NCBI GenBank assembly: GCA_963974105.1
Contig: CAXBBG010000002.1
Coordinates: forward strand, 62,001-126,000
Source of the DNA: UBA2136 sp963974105
GTDB lineage: Bacteria; Pseudomonadota; Alphaproteobacteria; UBA2136
Length of the DNA stretch: 64,000 nt
Direction: 5' to 3'
The position numbers and the translations under genes were made by a program. The stretch's first letter is position 1; every line of letters begins with the position of its first letter. This document shows, piece by piece, positions 17,651 to 25,224 of the stretch. The notes below the pieces were generated by a model that saw only the letters and a list, made by a program, of their open reading frames with translations, was not told the origin of the DNA and made no database searches.

Positions 17651-18271
17651 ATGACTTTTAACCCGATGGCAAACTTAGTCCCAATGGTTGTAGAACAAAC
17701 AGCGCGAGGTGAGCGCTCTTACGACATTTTTTCACGTTTACTTAAAGAGCGTGTTATATTTTTAAATGGTCAGGTAGAAGACAATATGGCCAACCTTATT
17801 GTTGCACAGCTTTTATTTCTTGAGTCAGAAGACCCAAATTCAGATATTTCTATTTACATTAACAGTCCTGGCGGTTCCGTAACGGCAGGTATGGCTATTT
17901 ACGACACTATGAAATATATTCGCCCTAATATCGCAACTATTTGTATGGGGCAGGCTTGTTCTATGGGGGCATTTTTATTAAGTGCGGGTACTAAAGGTAA
18001 ACGTTATGCTTTAGAAAATGCACGTGTGATGATTCACCAACCTTTAGGCGGTTACCAAGGTCAAGCATCAGATATTGAAATTCATGCCAGAGAGATTTTA
18101 GAATTGCGTGACCGTTTGAATAAAATTCTTTCAGAAAACACGGGTAAAAATATTAAAGATATTGCAAAAGACACTGACCGCGATAACTTTATGACAGCAG
18201 ATGATGCTAAAAAATATGGCTTGGTGGATGAAGTATTGAGTGAAAGACCTTTATCAGAAGACACTGAATAG
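17651..18271 (+). CDS. clpP: ATP-dependent Clp protease proteolytic subunit (classical ClpP)
   Basis: Serine protease that forms tetradecameric chambers and works with ClpX or ClpA. The 206-aa length is classical. The catalytic triad is S104 (GQACSMGAF), H129 (MIHQPLGG) and D178 (DRDNFM), and the handle region KKYGLVDEVL is present. The strand that guides peptides (NSPGGSVTAG) is intact. No clpX or lon lies downstream, unlike the usual clpP-clpX order; instead a second clpP gene follows after a terminator. Confidence 0.94.
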   Translation: MTFNPMANLVPMVVEQTARGERSYDIFSRLLKERVIFLNGQVEDNMANLIVAQLLFLESEDPNSDISIYINSPGGSVTAGMAIYDTMKYIRPNIATICMGQACSMGAFLLSAGTKGKRYALENARVMIHQPLGGYQGQASDIEIHAREILELRDRLNKILSENTGKNIKDIAKDTDRDNFMTADDAKKYGLVDEVLSERPLSEDTE

Positions 18272-18293
18272 TATATAAATCAGTGATATAAAT

Positions 18294-18322
18294 AAAAAAG
18301 CATCTTTATGGATGCTTTTTTA
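18294..18322 (+). terminator. Terminator between the two clpP genes
   Basis: AAAAAGCATC (18295-18304), TTTATG loop, GATGCTTTTT (18311-18320). A separate promoter must therefore serve the second clpP. Confidence 0.88.
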
Positions 18323-18454
18323 TTTATTAATTATAAAAAAATATTTTATTTGTATACCGTTTGGTGTTATACTTAATTTAATTATAAATAAATTATCTTA
18401 TTTTACTTTTACGTTAACGAATTTTTTAAATTCATTAAATCCCTTACGAATTTA

Positions 18455-18469
18455 GGCACATTCTGTGCC
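18455..18469 (+). promoter_or_regulatory. Leader hairpin before the second clpP
   Basis: GGCACA (18455-18460), TTC, TGTGCC (18464-18469), lying 32 nt before the start codon. It is too far from a T-run to be a good terminator and may shape the 5' end of the mRNA. A GGAGG ribosome site follows at 18489-18493. Confidence 0.45.
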
Positions 18470-18500
18470 GTCTTTCTATTATACCTTTGGAGGTATTGTT

Positions 18501-19298
18501 ATGATGAATAACGCATTTTGGTATCAAGGTGTTCCAACTCAAGGTCAGTTAACAAGCCGTATGGACTCATTGGGTTATGGCCCCCAATTGGCTGTTGTGC
18601 CAACCGTTATTGAAGAAACTAAAAATGGTCGTACAAGCATGGATATTTATTCGCGCTTGTTAAAAACACGTACTATTTTATTTTCTGGCCAAGTGAACGA
18701 TCAAATTTGTGAGCTTATTGTAGCGCAAATGTTATTTTTAGAATCTGAAAATCCTACTAAGGATATAGATTTACATATTAACAGTGGCGGCGGTAGTATT
18801 GTTGCTGGTATGACGGTTTACGATACCATGCAGTATATTAAACCAGATGTTAGAACTGTTGCTTATGGTATGGTTGCAAGTATGGGTTCATTTCTTTCTT
18901 GTGCAGGTGCTGAAGGCAAGCGTCTTGCTTTACCAAACACAGAAGTTATGATACATCAGCCGTTAGGCGGATTTCAAGGTCAGGCTTCTGACATTGCAAT
19001 TCATGCAGAAAATATACAAAAAATCAAAAGTCGTATGACGCGTATGCTCGCATACCATTCAGGCCAAAATTTGGATCAGATGGTTAAAGATTGTGATCGC
19101 GATAATTACATGACAGCCTATGAAGCCTTGAACTATGGTAAAAAAGGTCTAATAGATGGCATTGTATTTAAGAACGGTGCTGCTGCATTAAAACGCGGCG
19201 ATGCATTCTTGGAGTCTTACTATGGTGCTGAAAATGTTGACTTTTCATTAGATGGTCTTGTTAAAACTGTAGAAAAAAAGGACGATACTACAAAGTAA
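18501..19298 (+). CDS. Second ClpP-family protease subunit, longer form
   Basis: ClpP paralogue of 265 aa. Start ATG 18501 is set by GGAGG 7 nt upstream; a longer frame from 18465 lacks a ribosome site. The triad is complete: S127 (MVASMGSF), H152 (MIHQPLGG), D201 (DRDNYM). It differs from its neighbour by an N-terminal extension of about 30 residues with aromatic and Gln residues (MMNNAFWYQGVPTQGQ), NSGGGS in place of NSPGGS, and a C-terminal tail of about 40 residues. The Pro-to-Gly change in the substrate strand suggests altered specificity. It may form mixed chambers with the upstream ClpP. Confidence 0.9.
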   Translation: MMNNAFWYQGVPTQGQLTSRMDSLGYGPQLAVVPTVIEETKNGRTSMDIYSRLLKTRTILFSGQVNDQICELIVAQMLFLESENPTKDIDLHINSGGGSIVAGMTVYDTMQYIKPDVRTVAYGMVASMGSFLSCAGAEGKRLALPNTEVMIHQPLGGFQGQASDIAIHAENIQKIKSRMTRMLAYHSGQNLDQMVKDCDRDNYMTAYEALNYGKKGLIDGIVFKNGAAALKRGDAFLESYYGAENVDFSLDGLVKTVEKKDDTTK

Positions 19299-19311
19299 AG
19301 TCTCAATAGCG

Positions 19312-19344
19312 AAAAAAAACCTGCCCTTGTGGCAGGTTTTTTTT
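19312..19344 (+). terminator. Terminator after the second clpP
   Basis: AAAACCTGCC and GGCAGGTTTT arms with a CTTGT loop, then a T-run to 19344. Confidence 0.92.
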
Positions 19345-19456
19345 GTTGTTAAAATAAAGCACGCTATGGTGCTGTGTTGCCTTCTACCGTTGACATTATA
19401 AGTTTTTATACGGCATGATAGATAAGTGATTCAAAGAAATATAAAGGTTTAAAATT

Positions 19457-19789
19457 ATGTTAATGACAACAACGCCCTTTGTTGAAGGTTACCGTATTCG
19501 ACGTTATGGTCCATTGGTGGCTTCTGAAGCTGTGATGGGTACAAACTTGTTTAAAGATTATTTTGCTAAAATTCGTGACGTTGTCGGTGGGCGTAGTGGC
19601 GCTTTCCAAAGCTCTTTGGCGGATGCGCGTGAGTCTATTATGCTTGAAGTTCAAGAGCAGGCTAAAAAGTCTGACTGTAACGCTATTATTGGTATTGACC
19701 TTGACTATGGTGAGGTGTCTGGTAAGGACCGTACCATGCTGGTTGTTGCTATTACAGGTACTGCAGTATATATTGAGCCAATCGCTTAA
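19457..19789 (+). CDS. YbjQ/UPF0145 family protein
   Basis: Small pentamer-forming protein family (YbjQ, sometimes called heavy-metal-binding) of unsettled role. At 110 aa it matches the family: TTTPFVEGYRI at the start, SEAVMGTNLFKDYFAKIRDVVGGRSGAF (residues about 24-51, in part), and the C-terminal DCNAIIGIDLDYG and ITGTAVYIE segments. It is monocistronic, between the clpP terminator and its own, and is the last host gene before the phage-derived module. Confidence 0.85.
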   Translation: MLMTTTPFVEGYRIRRYGPLVASEAVMGTNLFKDYFAKIRDVVGGRSGAFQSSLADARESIMLEVQEQAKKSDCNAIIGIDLDYGEVSGKDRTMLVVAITGTAVYIEPIA

Positions 19790-19822
19790 TTGCAAGCCAT
19801 TTCAAAGACCTATTTAGAATAA

Positions 19823-19864
19823 AAATGCAAGCGTATACATTTTGTGCTTGCATTTCTCTTTTTA
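19823..19864 (+). terminator. Terminator after the YbjQ-family gene
   Basis: AAATGCAAGC (19823-19832) and GCTTGCATTT (19846-19855) form a perfect 10-bp stem with a 13-nt loop, followed by CTCTTTTT. Confidence 0.8.
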
Positions 19865-19866
19865 AT

Positions 19867-20017
19867 TATGTATACATATCCCCATCATATTGGTACGTAT
19901 CTTTCAAAAGAGCGTAACCATTCTAAACAAAGGCTTTTAAGCCTATTATCCCAAATATATTAATACTTAACACATATTGCTGTGCATTGCTGTGCCGTGA
20001 TACTTAGGAGATATTTT
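19867..20017 (+). promoter_or_regulatory. Repeat-rich control region upstream of the phage regulator gene
   Basis: Three symmetrical or repeated elements lie in 150 bp: the palindrome TATGTATACATA (19867-19878), the palindrome AGGCTTTTAAGCCT (19931-19944), and a perfect tandem duplication of ATTGCTGTGC (19976-19985 and 19986-19995). An AGGAGA ribosome site follows. I infer operators for the next gene; the binding protein is unknown. Confidence 0.5.
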
Positions 20018-20581
20018 ATGCAAGACTATAAATTTGATGATGTTAAACATGCGCTTATCTGGGCAACAGAAGTTTTACGTGGTAAAAGCTTCCCCCGAAT
20101 TAGTAATATTTATATTAAAGAAACACCTTCACTAAACGATGATGTAAAACAACGTGCCTGGTCGGGTTGGCGTGAAAACTTACCGGTAGATGAGGAAGAA
20201 TCTGTATTATTAGCGATGAAGGTTTATCGCAATGTGAAGGACTTAAGCATAGAAGATCAAGAGCTTGTCTTAATGAAGTATTGGGGGGACTATTATGATA
20301 AAAACTATTTGAAGGGTGCTTTGCAAATAAAGGAAGTGATGCGTCAGCGTGGAAAACATATTCGATTAAATTATCGTTTTAGCTTGCGACAGATTGGAAC
20401 GATAAAAGATATCCATTTTAGAAAGATTCATAAAAGTCTAAAGCGAATTGAACAGGAATTAGAGACGAAAATGGTCGCAAAGGAGATGGTGTATCCACCT
20501 GTTGATGCAAGCAAGGAACAGCCACTGATTTCCAAAAATCGTTACACGGATTGGTCTGTAGGAGAATGTAGGAACAGCTAA
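20018..20581 (+). CDS. Phage late-regulator-like protein (DUF6362-like, Q/ArpU-type candidate)
   Basis: No certain family. ATG 20018 (187 aa) is chosen because TAGGAGAT precedes it; a longer frame from 19982 has none. The middle reads LSIEDQELVLMKYWGDYY and the C-terminal third is basic, ending in SLRQIGTIKDIHFRKIHKSL, which looks like a sigma-region-4 helix-turn-helix. This order (W-rich N-terminus, 'D.ELV...W', then HTH) resembles DUF6362 proteins found before terminase genes in proteobacterial phages. It sits directly before a strong promoter, a leader and a terminator ahead of terS, the place taken by Q antiterminators in lambdoid phages. Function is inferred from position. Confidence 0.55.
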   Translation: MQDYKFDDVKHALIWATEVLRGKSFPRISNIYIKETPSLNDDVKQRAWSGWRENLPVDEEESVLLAMKVYRNVKDLSIEDQELVLMKYWGDYYDKNYLKGALQIKEVMRQRGKHIRLNYRFSLRQIGTIKDIHFRKIHKSLKRIEQELETKMVAKEMVYPPVDASKEQPLISKNRYTDWSVGECRNS

Positions 20582-20582
20582 A

Positions 20583-20611
20583 TTGACTTTAGGAACAACT
20601 TGTACCATAAT
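20583..20611 (+). promoter_or_regulatory. Strong sigma70-type promoter before the late module
   Basis: TTGACT (20583-20588), 17-nt spacer, CATAAT (20606-20611), each one mismatch from consensus. Transcription would start near 20618 and reach the terminator at 20704 after roughly 90 nt. Confidence 0.7.
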
Positions 20612-20617
20612 ACTTCT

Positions 20618-20703
20618 AGAGTGAGGGTAAGAGTAACCACGGCGCAAGTCACAACTTAAACCTTTAGTCTAAAAAATTATATAACTGTTTAAAACGACTT
20701 ATA
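20618..20703 (+). ncRNA. Short leader RNA between the late promoter and its terminator
   Basis: Predicted transcript of about 110 nt from the promoter above to the terminator at 20704-20730, with no open frame of note. By analogy with the lambda 6S (pR'-tR') RNA it would be made constantly and extended only when antitermination acts. This is inference from layout. Confidence 0.35.
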
Positions 20704-20730
20704 GCTCGCCCCTGTGGCGGGCTTTTTTTA
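20704..20730 (+). terminator. Intrinsic terminator ahead of the terminase genes
   Basis: GCTCGCC (20704-20710), CCTGT loop, GGCGGGC (20716-20722), T-run. It stands between the late promoter and terS with no gene before it, so the structural genes need read-through or antitermination. Confidence 0.9.
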
Positions 20731-20751
20731 TATCATTGGTGGGAGGTGAAT

Positions 20752-21174
20752 ATGAATGCACGTACAAAGACAGGTGCTATGATGAATACGCAAATTAAAA
20801 ATGCGCTTATAGATGTTTTATCCAACCCTGAACATGAAGGTGAAACGCAAAAAGAAATAGCAAAGTTAATAGGGGTAACACCCAAGACTGTTCAAAATTA
20901 TCTAACGATTGATGTTTGGCAAGAAATTCATCAGCGTCGATTGAAAGTGATTAACAATTCATTAGAACTGGTAGACAGAGCTGTTTTTGCAAAGGCTATT
21001 AAAGGTGATATGACTGCAGCTAAATTGCTTTATACACGCTGGGATGAAGCAAGGCAAAAAAATGATATGGAAAAAGGCTTAATTACTGAAAATAATGAAG
21101 ATGATATAGCTGAAATAGAACGTTTGCAAAAAGATATACAGGAGCTAGAAAATGACGACTGTAAAGAACCTTAG
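20752..21174 (+). CDS. Phage terminase small subunit
   Basis: DNA-recognition subunit of the packaging motor. Its N-terminal half has a helix-turn-helix (EGETQKEIAKLIGVTPKTVQNYL, in part, about residues 27-49), followed by helices that would form the oligomer and an acidic C-terminus that would bind the large subunit. ATG 20752 lies 5 nt after GGAGG; a GTG at 20746 would overlap that site. Length is 140 aa. It overlaps terL by 23 nt. The assignment rests on size, HTH and position before terL. Confidence 0.75.
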   Translation: MNARTKTGAMMNTQIKNALIDVLSNPEHEGETQKEIAKLIGVTPKTVQNYLTIDVWQEIHQRRLKVINNSLELVDRAVFAKAIKGDMTAAKLLYTRWDEARQKNDMEKGLITENNEDDIAEIERLQKDIQELENDDCKEP

Positions 21175-22519
21175 AAAACGTAAAATCCAACTATTAAAAA
21201 AGCGGCTTCAAAAAATTCAAGAAAGTTATAATTACTATAAACCGCACGCAAAACAAAAAGCCTTTCACAAAGCAGGAAAAAAGCATAAAGAGCGATTGTT
21301 TTTAGCAGGCAACCGTTGTGGAAAAACTTATTGCGGTGCCATGGAAATGGCAATGCATTTAACGGGTCTGTATCCTGATTGGTGGCAGGGGTTGAGATTT
21401 GATTTTCCAATTAAGGCTTGGGCTGCATCTAACACGGCAGAAAGCACACGTGATATTTTGCAGCGTGCCTATTTAGGTTCTAGTTTTGATGCAAGCTTAG
21501 GCTCAATACCTTTGCATTTAGTAGAAAAGATGACAAAAAAACGCGGTGTAACAGATGCTGTTGATACGCTTTATATTAAGCATAAAAGCGGGGGAGTGTC
21601 TTTGCTTGGATTTAAGTCTTATGACCAAGGCAGAGAAAAATTTCAAGGGACTTCACGTCATTTTATTCACTTAGATGAAGAGCCTGAAATGCGGCTTTAT
21701 GAAGAATGTTTAATGCGAACTTTGGATGTTGAAGGTAGCTTAATATTAACCATGACACCTTTAAAAGGCATGACCGATATTTGTCAACATTACTTACAGC
21801 AAGAAGTTAAAGAGACTACTTTTGTTACAACCGCAACTTGGGACGATGCCTTTCATTTAAATGATAGCGAAAAAGAAAAACTGCGCAAAACTTTACGTCC
21901 GCATGAATTAGAAGCGCGTGAAAAAGGTGTTCCATCTTTAGGGGCTGGTAAGGTTTTTCCTATAAAGGAAAGTGATATATTGGTTGAACCTTTTGCAATA
22001 CCTAGCCACTTTAGTCGATGTTTTGGTATGGACTTTGGCTGGACGAATCCTACCGCTATTGTTTGGGGTGCAAAAGACCTTTCTACAGGCATTTTATATA
22101 TTTATGAAGCCTATACAGCGAGTGAATGTACACCAGCACAGCATGCTAAAGTGATTAAAGAAAAAGGCGTTAAGGGTGTGTGCGATCCAGCTGGTTTAGG
22201 TGGAAGTCAAAGTGATGGTGTAAACTTGATACAACAATATTTAGAACATGGTGTAAGTTTAACAACAGCCGATAATAACGTGGAAGCTGGCTTAATGCAG
22301 GTATTGGATGCTATGCGTACAGGCAAGCTTAAAGTGTTTAACCATTTAGAAAGTTGGTTGCACGAATTTAGGCTTTATAGGCGTAAAGAAGACGGTAAAA
22401 TTGTTAAACGCTATGACCACTTGATGGATGCAACACGTTATCTAGTTGTTTCGGGTATTTTTTCAACTGGTTATGAAAAGCGTGTTAAACGTGCACAAAC
22501 GGATTGGAAGACAATTTAA
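21152..22519 (+). CDS. Phage terminase large subunit
   Basis: ATPase-nuclease that packs DNA into proheads. The ATPase domain has Walker A GNRCGKT (residues 53-59), Walker B FIHLDEE (171-177) and a coupling TMTPLKG motif (200-206). The RNase-H-like nuclease follows with acidic residues in FGMDFGWTNP (D294), GVCDPAG (D345) and YDHLMDATRY (D426). The WWQG and KAWAASNTAESTRDILQ segments resemble podovirus terminases. Length of 455 aa is usual, and both active sites look intact, so the enzyme is likely functional. Confidence 0.93.
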   Translation: MTTVKNLRKRKIQLLKKRLQKIQESYNYYKPHAKQKAFHKAGKKHKERLFLAGNRCGKTYCGAMEMAMHLTGLYPDWWQGLRFDFPIKAWAASNTAESTRDILQRAYLGSSFDASLGSIPLHLVEKMTKKRGVTDAVDTLYIKHKSGGVSLLGFKSYDQGREKFQGTSRHFIHLDEEPEMRLYEECLMRTLDVEGSLILTMTPLKGMTDICQHYLQQEVKETTFVTTATWDDAFHLNDSEKEKLRKTLRPHELEAREKGVPSLGAGKVFPIKESDILVEPFAIPSHFSRCFGMDFGWTNPTAIVWGAKDLSTGILYIYEAYTASECTPAQHAKVIKEKGVKGVCDPAGLGGSQSDGVNLIQQYLEHGVSLTTADNNVEAGLMQVLDAMRTGKLKVFNHLESWLHEFRLYRRKEDGKIVKRYDHLMDATRYLVVSGIFSTGYEKRVKRAQTDWKTI

Positions 22520-22542
22520 TTAAAAGAAAGAAATGATGCATT

Positions 22543-22884
22543 ATGGTGTGGGTAAAAGAATGTGAAAAAGTTTATAAAAAAGCCGGTTTTAAAAAGCCGG
22601 TTTTTTTATGCGATAACATGCAAAAGAAACGATTCTTTGTTGATGTACCTAAAGGTGTTCAGGTCGAAATCCAATATAGCTATGACACGCCTAAAGTAAA
22701 AACTTTTCGTGCTGAAAAAATTCAGTGGCACAGTTATGAAGCTGGTTTATTAGAAAGTGATTTTGCCTTTGAAATGATTGGCATAACAGCGCTGCGGTTA
22801 CATATTTTAACAGGTAATTTACCAGAAGATTTTACGCCCGTTAAGTTAGAGATATATGAAAAAAGTGAAATGAAAGAAGCATGA
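22543..22884 (+). CDS. Hypothetical phage protein between terL and portal, 113 aa
   Basis: I do not recognise it. No TM segment; mixed charge; a short beta-rich middle (FFVDVPKGVQVEIQYSY). Its stop overlaps the portal start in ATGA, so it is part of the operon. The first 25 codons cross a tandem repeat that can fold as a terminator-like hairpin (22576-22607), so translation might instead begin at ATG 22618 (88 aa), though no ribosome site supports that start. Confidence 0.6.
   Translation: MVWVKECEKVYKKAGFKKPVFLCDNMQKKRFFVDVPKGVQVEIQYSYDTPKVKTFRAEKIQWHSYEAGLLESDFAFEMIGITALRLHILTGNLPEDFTPVKLEIYEKSEMKEA
22576..22607 (+). repeat. Tandem 14-bp repeat with terminator-like fold inside the 113-aa gene
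   Basis: AAAAAGCCGGTTTT occurs twice back to back (22577-22590 and 22591-22604) and runs into TTT. CCGG arms with flanking A/T pairs can form a hairpin with a 10-nt loop and a T-tail. The 14-bp unit is not a multiple of three. Confidence 0.55.
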
Positions 22885-24590
22885 TGGAAGATAAAAATTT
22901 ACAAAAAATTAAGAAGTTTTATGAAGATGCTAAGCTTTCAGGTTCTTATCAAAAATGGCTGAAGGAATCGAAAGAGTCGTGGGCGTTTTATGACGGTGAA
23001 CAATGGAGCGAAGATGAAATTGCACGTCTAAGCGAAAATGGTCAACCTGCTATTGTGATTAACAAGTTAGCAAGTAAAATTGATAATATAGCGGGCAGTG
23101 AAATTTCTGGTCGTACACGCATTTTATATCGCTCGCGTAGTGGTGACAAACGTGAAGAAGAAACCGCACGCGTTTTAAGCGATCTTGCTTTGTATGTTTC
23201 TGAACAAAACGAACAAGGAATGGAGCTTTCTAATGTCTTTAAAGAAGGGCTGATAGCCGGTATTTCTTGGATTGATGTGGGGGTGGAAGAAAATACAGAA
23301 GGCATGTCTTTATTTAACAGATATGAAGATGCAAGCCATGTTGTTTGGGACCCAAAATTTAGACGCGCCGACTACAGTGATGCACGTTTTGTTTGTCGTG
23401 AACGTTGGCTTGATTCTGAGACCTTGATGCAAATGTTCCCAAACGCATATCAAGATGTTCTTGGACAAAAAAAACAAAATGACAAAGCTTTTTCTGGGTC
23501 GTTTTTAGCAGCGCCTAATAAGCAAACTATTTCTTATTTAAATGATACAGATGATACTTTTTTAGTTGTCGAAGTACAGTTTAAGAAAACAGAAAAAAGC
23601 TATAAAGTAACAACACCGAGAGGCGAAATCTTTCAAACATTCAATAAAGAAATTGCATTTGCTAATTTAGAAAATAAAGTTGAAAGTTTATTCGCCACTC
23701 GTGTTTATATCGGATATTTCTCAGGGGATACGCTGCTTGATATTCGTTCAATGCCATACAACTTTAATAACTTTACATTGATACCTTATATTTATAAACG
23801 TGATAAAAAAGATGGGCGTCCTTATGGGCTTTTACGAAGTGCCATTGACCCTCAACGTGAGCTCAATAAGCGCCGTTCTAAAGCAATGCATTTGCTGAAT
23901 ACGGCGCAGGTTATTGCTGATATTGACGCGGTAGATGACCCTAACATTCTAGCCCGTGAAGCTGCAAGACCAGACGGGGTGATTTTAAAACGTCCCGGTA
24001 AAGACTTGCGTATTATCCGTAATAGCGACTTAGCTGCAAGCCAGGTTGCTGTGATGGATCAGGCTTCACGTGATATTCAAGAAGTTGTGGGGCTGTTTGA
24101 TGAATCTATTGGTAAGCACAGTAATGCAACTTCAGGCATTGCTATACATCAACGCCAACAGGCAAGTGCGCTCAATCAAATGTTCGCATTCGATGCATTA
24201 AGGCGTACAAAAAAGGCTCTGGGTAAGGCTGTTCTTTCTATGATACGTCAATTTTTTACTAATCAAATGGTGATCAATATTACGGACGACTTAGGTGCCG
24301 CCATGGCTGTGCATTTAAATGTGCCAGTGATGGATGAAAATGGAACTGTCATCTTAAACGAAAATGGTGAACCGCTAAAACACAATGATGTTTCTTTGGG
24401 TGTGTTTGACATTTTGGTGGAGGAAGTACGTGATGTAAATAGTAGCCGCGAACTGGAACTTGAGCAGCTGAATATGTTGATGCAAGCTGGTGTGCCTATT
24501 TCTCCTAAGTTAATGGTTGATGCCACAAATCTTAAAAATAAGGAAGAAATTTTACGATCTTTAACACCAGAAAAAACAGAAAATATATAG
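22881..24590 (+). CDS. Phage portal protein (P22-like)
   Basis: Dodecameric ring at one head vertex through which DNA enters and leaves. The N-terminal WAFYDGEQWSEDE segment and GQPAIVINKLASKIDNIAG (about residues 53-71) are typical of P22-type portals, as are DPKFRRADYSDARF and the RQQASALNQMF stem region (about 425-440). At 569 aa it is shorter than P22 gp1, lacking most of the C-terminal barrel. It starts in the stop of the preceding gene. ATG 22884 is an equally good start. Confidence 0.88.
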   Translation: MMEDKNLQKIKKFYEDAKLSGSYQKWLKESKESWAFYDGEQWSEDEIARLSENGQPAIVINKLASKIDNIAGSEISGRTRILYRSRSGDKREEETARVLSDLALYVSEQNEQGMELSNVFKEGLIAGISWIDVGVEENTEGMSLFNRYEDASHVVWDPKFRRADYSDARFVCRERWLDSETLMQMFPNAYQDVLGQKKQNDKAFSGSFLAAPNKQTISYLNDTDDTFLVVEVQFKKTEKSYKVTTPRGEIFQTFNKEIAFANLENKVESLFATRVYIGYFSGDTLLDIRSMPYNFNNFTLIPYIYKRDKKDGRPYGLLRSAIDPQRELNKRRSKAMHLLNTAQVIADIDAVDDPNILAREAARPDGVILKRPGKDLRIIRNSDLAASQVAVMDQASRDIQEVVGLFDESIGKHSNATSGIAIHQRQQASALNQMFAFDALRRTKKALGKAVLSMIRQFFTNQMVINITDDLGAAMAVHLNVPVMDENGTVILNENGEPLKHNDVSLGVFDILVEEVRDVNSSRELELEQLNMLMQAGVPISPKLMVDATNLKNKEEILRSLTPEKTENI

Positions 24591-24608
24591 TCAATTGATA
24601 AAGGTAAT

Positions 24609-25202
24609 ATGATGGAAAAATTAAAAAACGAAGAACTTTTATTTCCAGTAGATAAAAGCAAAGCAGATAGCCTAAAACAGCTATCAGAAAAATTACAGGG
24701 CATGTCTTCATCGCCATTTGTGGCTGAAGAAAAGGAAGAGACAATTTCGGATGATTTTGATATGGAACCTGCTTTGATGGAAAAAATCAAGGCAAGTGAA
24801 AATGAAATGCGTGATTTGTTGAAGTCTATGGGGCAGGATTATGATGCACTTATTAAAATGGATGGTAAGTCTGTTTATGCGCGTGCCGTTGCTGCAAATC
24901 CAGCCATTTTAGACTTTGTAAAATCTTCTGCTAACCCTGTTTTAGAAGCTGTAAAAATCGCTATGGGCTTTAAGCCTTACGCTGATTTTATGGAGAAGTA
25001 TGGCAGCGAACCAAGTGAGATAATTGAGAATGTTCGTAAAGAAATTGATGGAGAAAATATGAAGGAAAAAAAGCAAAAAATATCAGGAAAATCTGACTAT
25101 GAGCAGGCCTTAAATCGTCCATCATTTTCACATGCTACAAAAAGCATAAAAGAAGAAAAATCAGATAAGGTTAAAACCTTGGAAGATATTTTTAAAAGAT
25201 AA
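24609..25202 (+). CDS. Probable capsid scaffolding protein
   Basis: Internal scaffold that guides prohead assembly and leaves on maturation. Evidence is position (between portal and major capsid) and composition: 197 aa, highly charged and helical, with acidic stretches (VAEEKEETISDDFDMEP) in the first half and a Lys-rich, helix-forming C-terminus (VKTLEDIFKR) like the coat-binding end of P22 gp8. No cysteine and no TM segment. No protease motif is seen. Confidence 0.65.
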   Translation: MMEKLKNEELLFPVDKSKADSLKQLSEKLQGMSSSPFVAEEKEETISDDFDMEPALMEKIKASENEMRDLLKSMGQDYDALIKMDGKSVYARAVAANPAILDFVKSSANPVLEAVKIAMGFKPYADFMEKYGSEPSEIIENVRKEIDGENMKEKKQKISGKSDYEQALNRPSFSHATKSIKEEKSDKVKTLEDIFKR

Positions 25203-25224
25203 ATCCATGAAAGGATAATAAATT

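Noticed and set aside
19867..19878. TATGTATACATA as an AcrR-type operator copy
   Set aside because: It shares ATGTAT with the efflux operator, but lacks the two-arm spacing; counted only as a local palindrome.
19982..20017. N-terminal extension of the late-regulator gene
   Set aside because: It lies in the tandem repeat region, has no ribosome site, and ATG 20018 has a good one.
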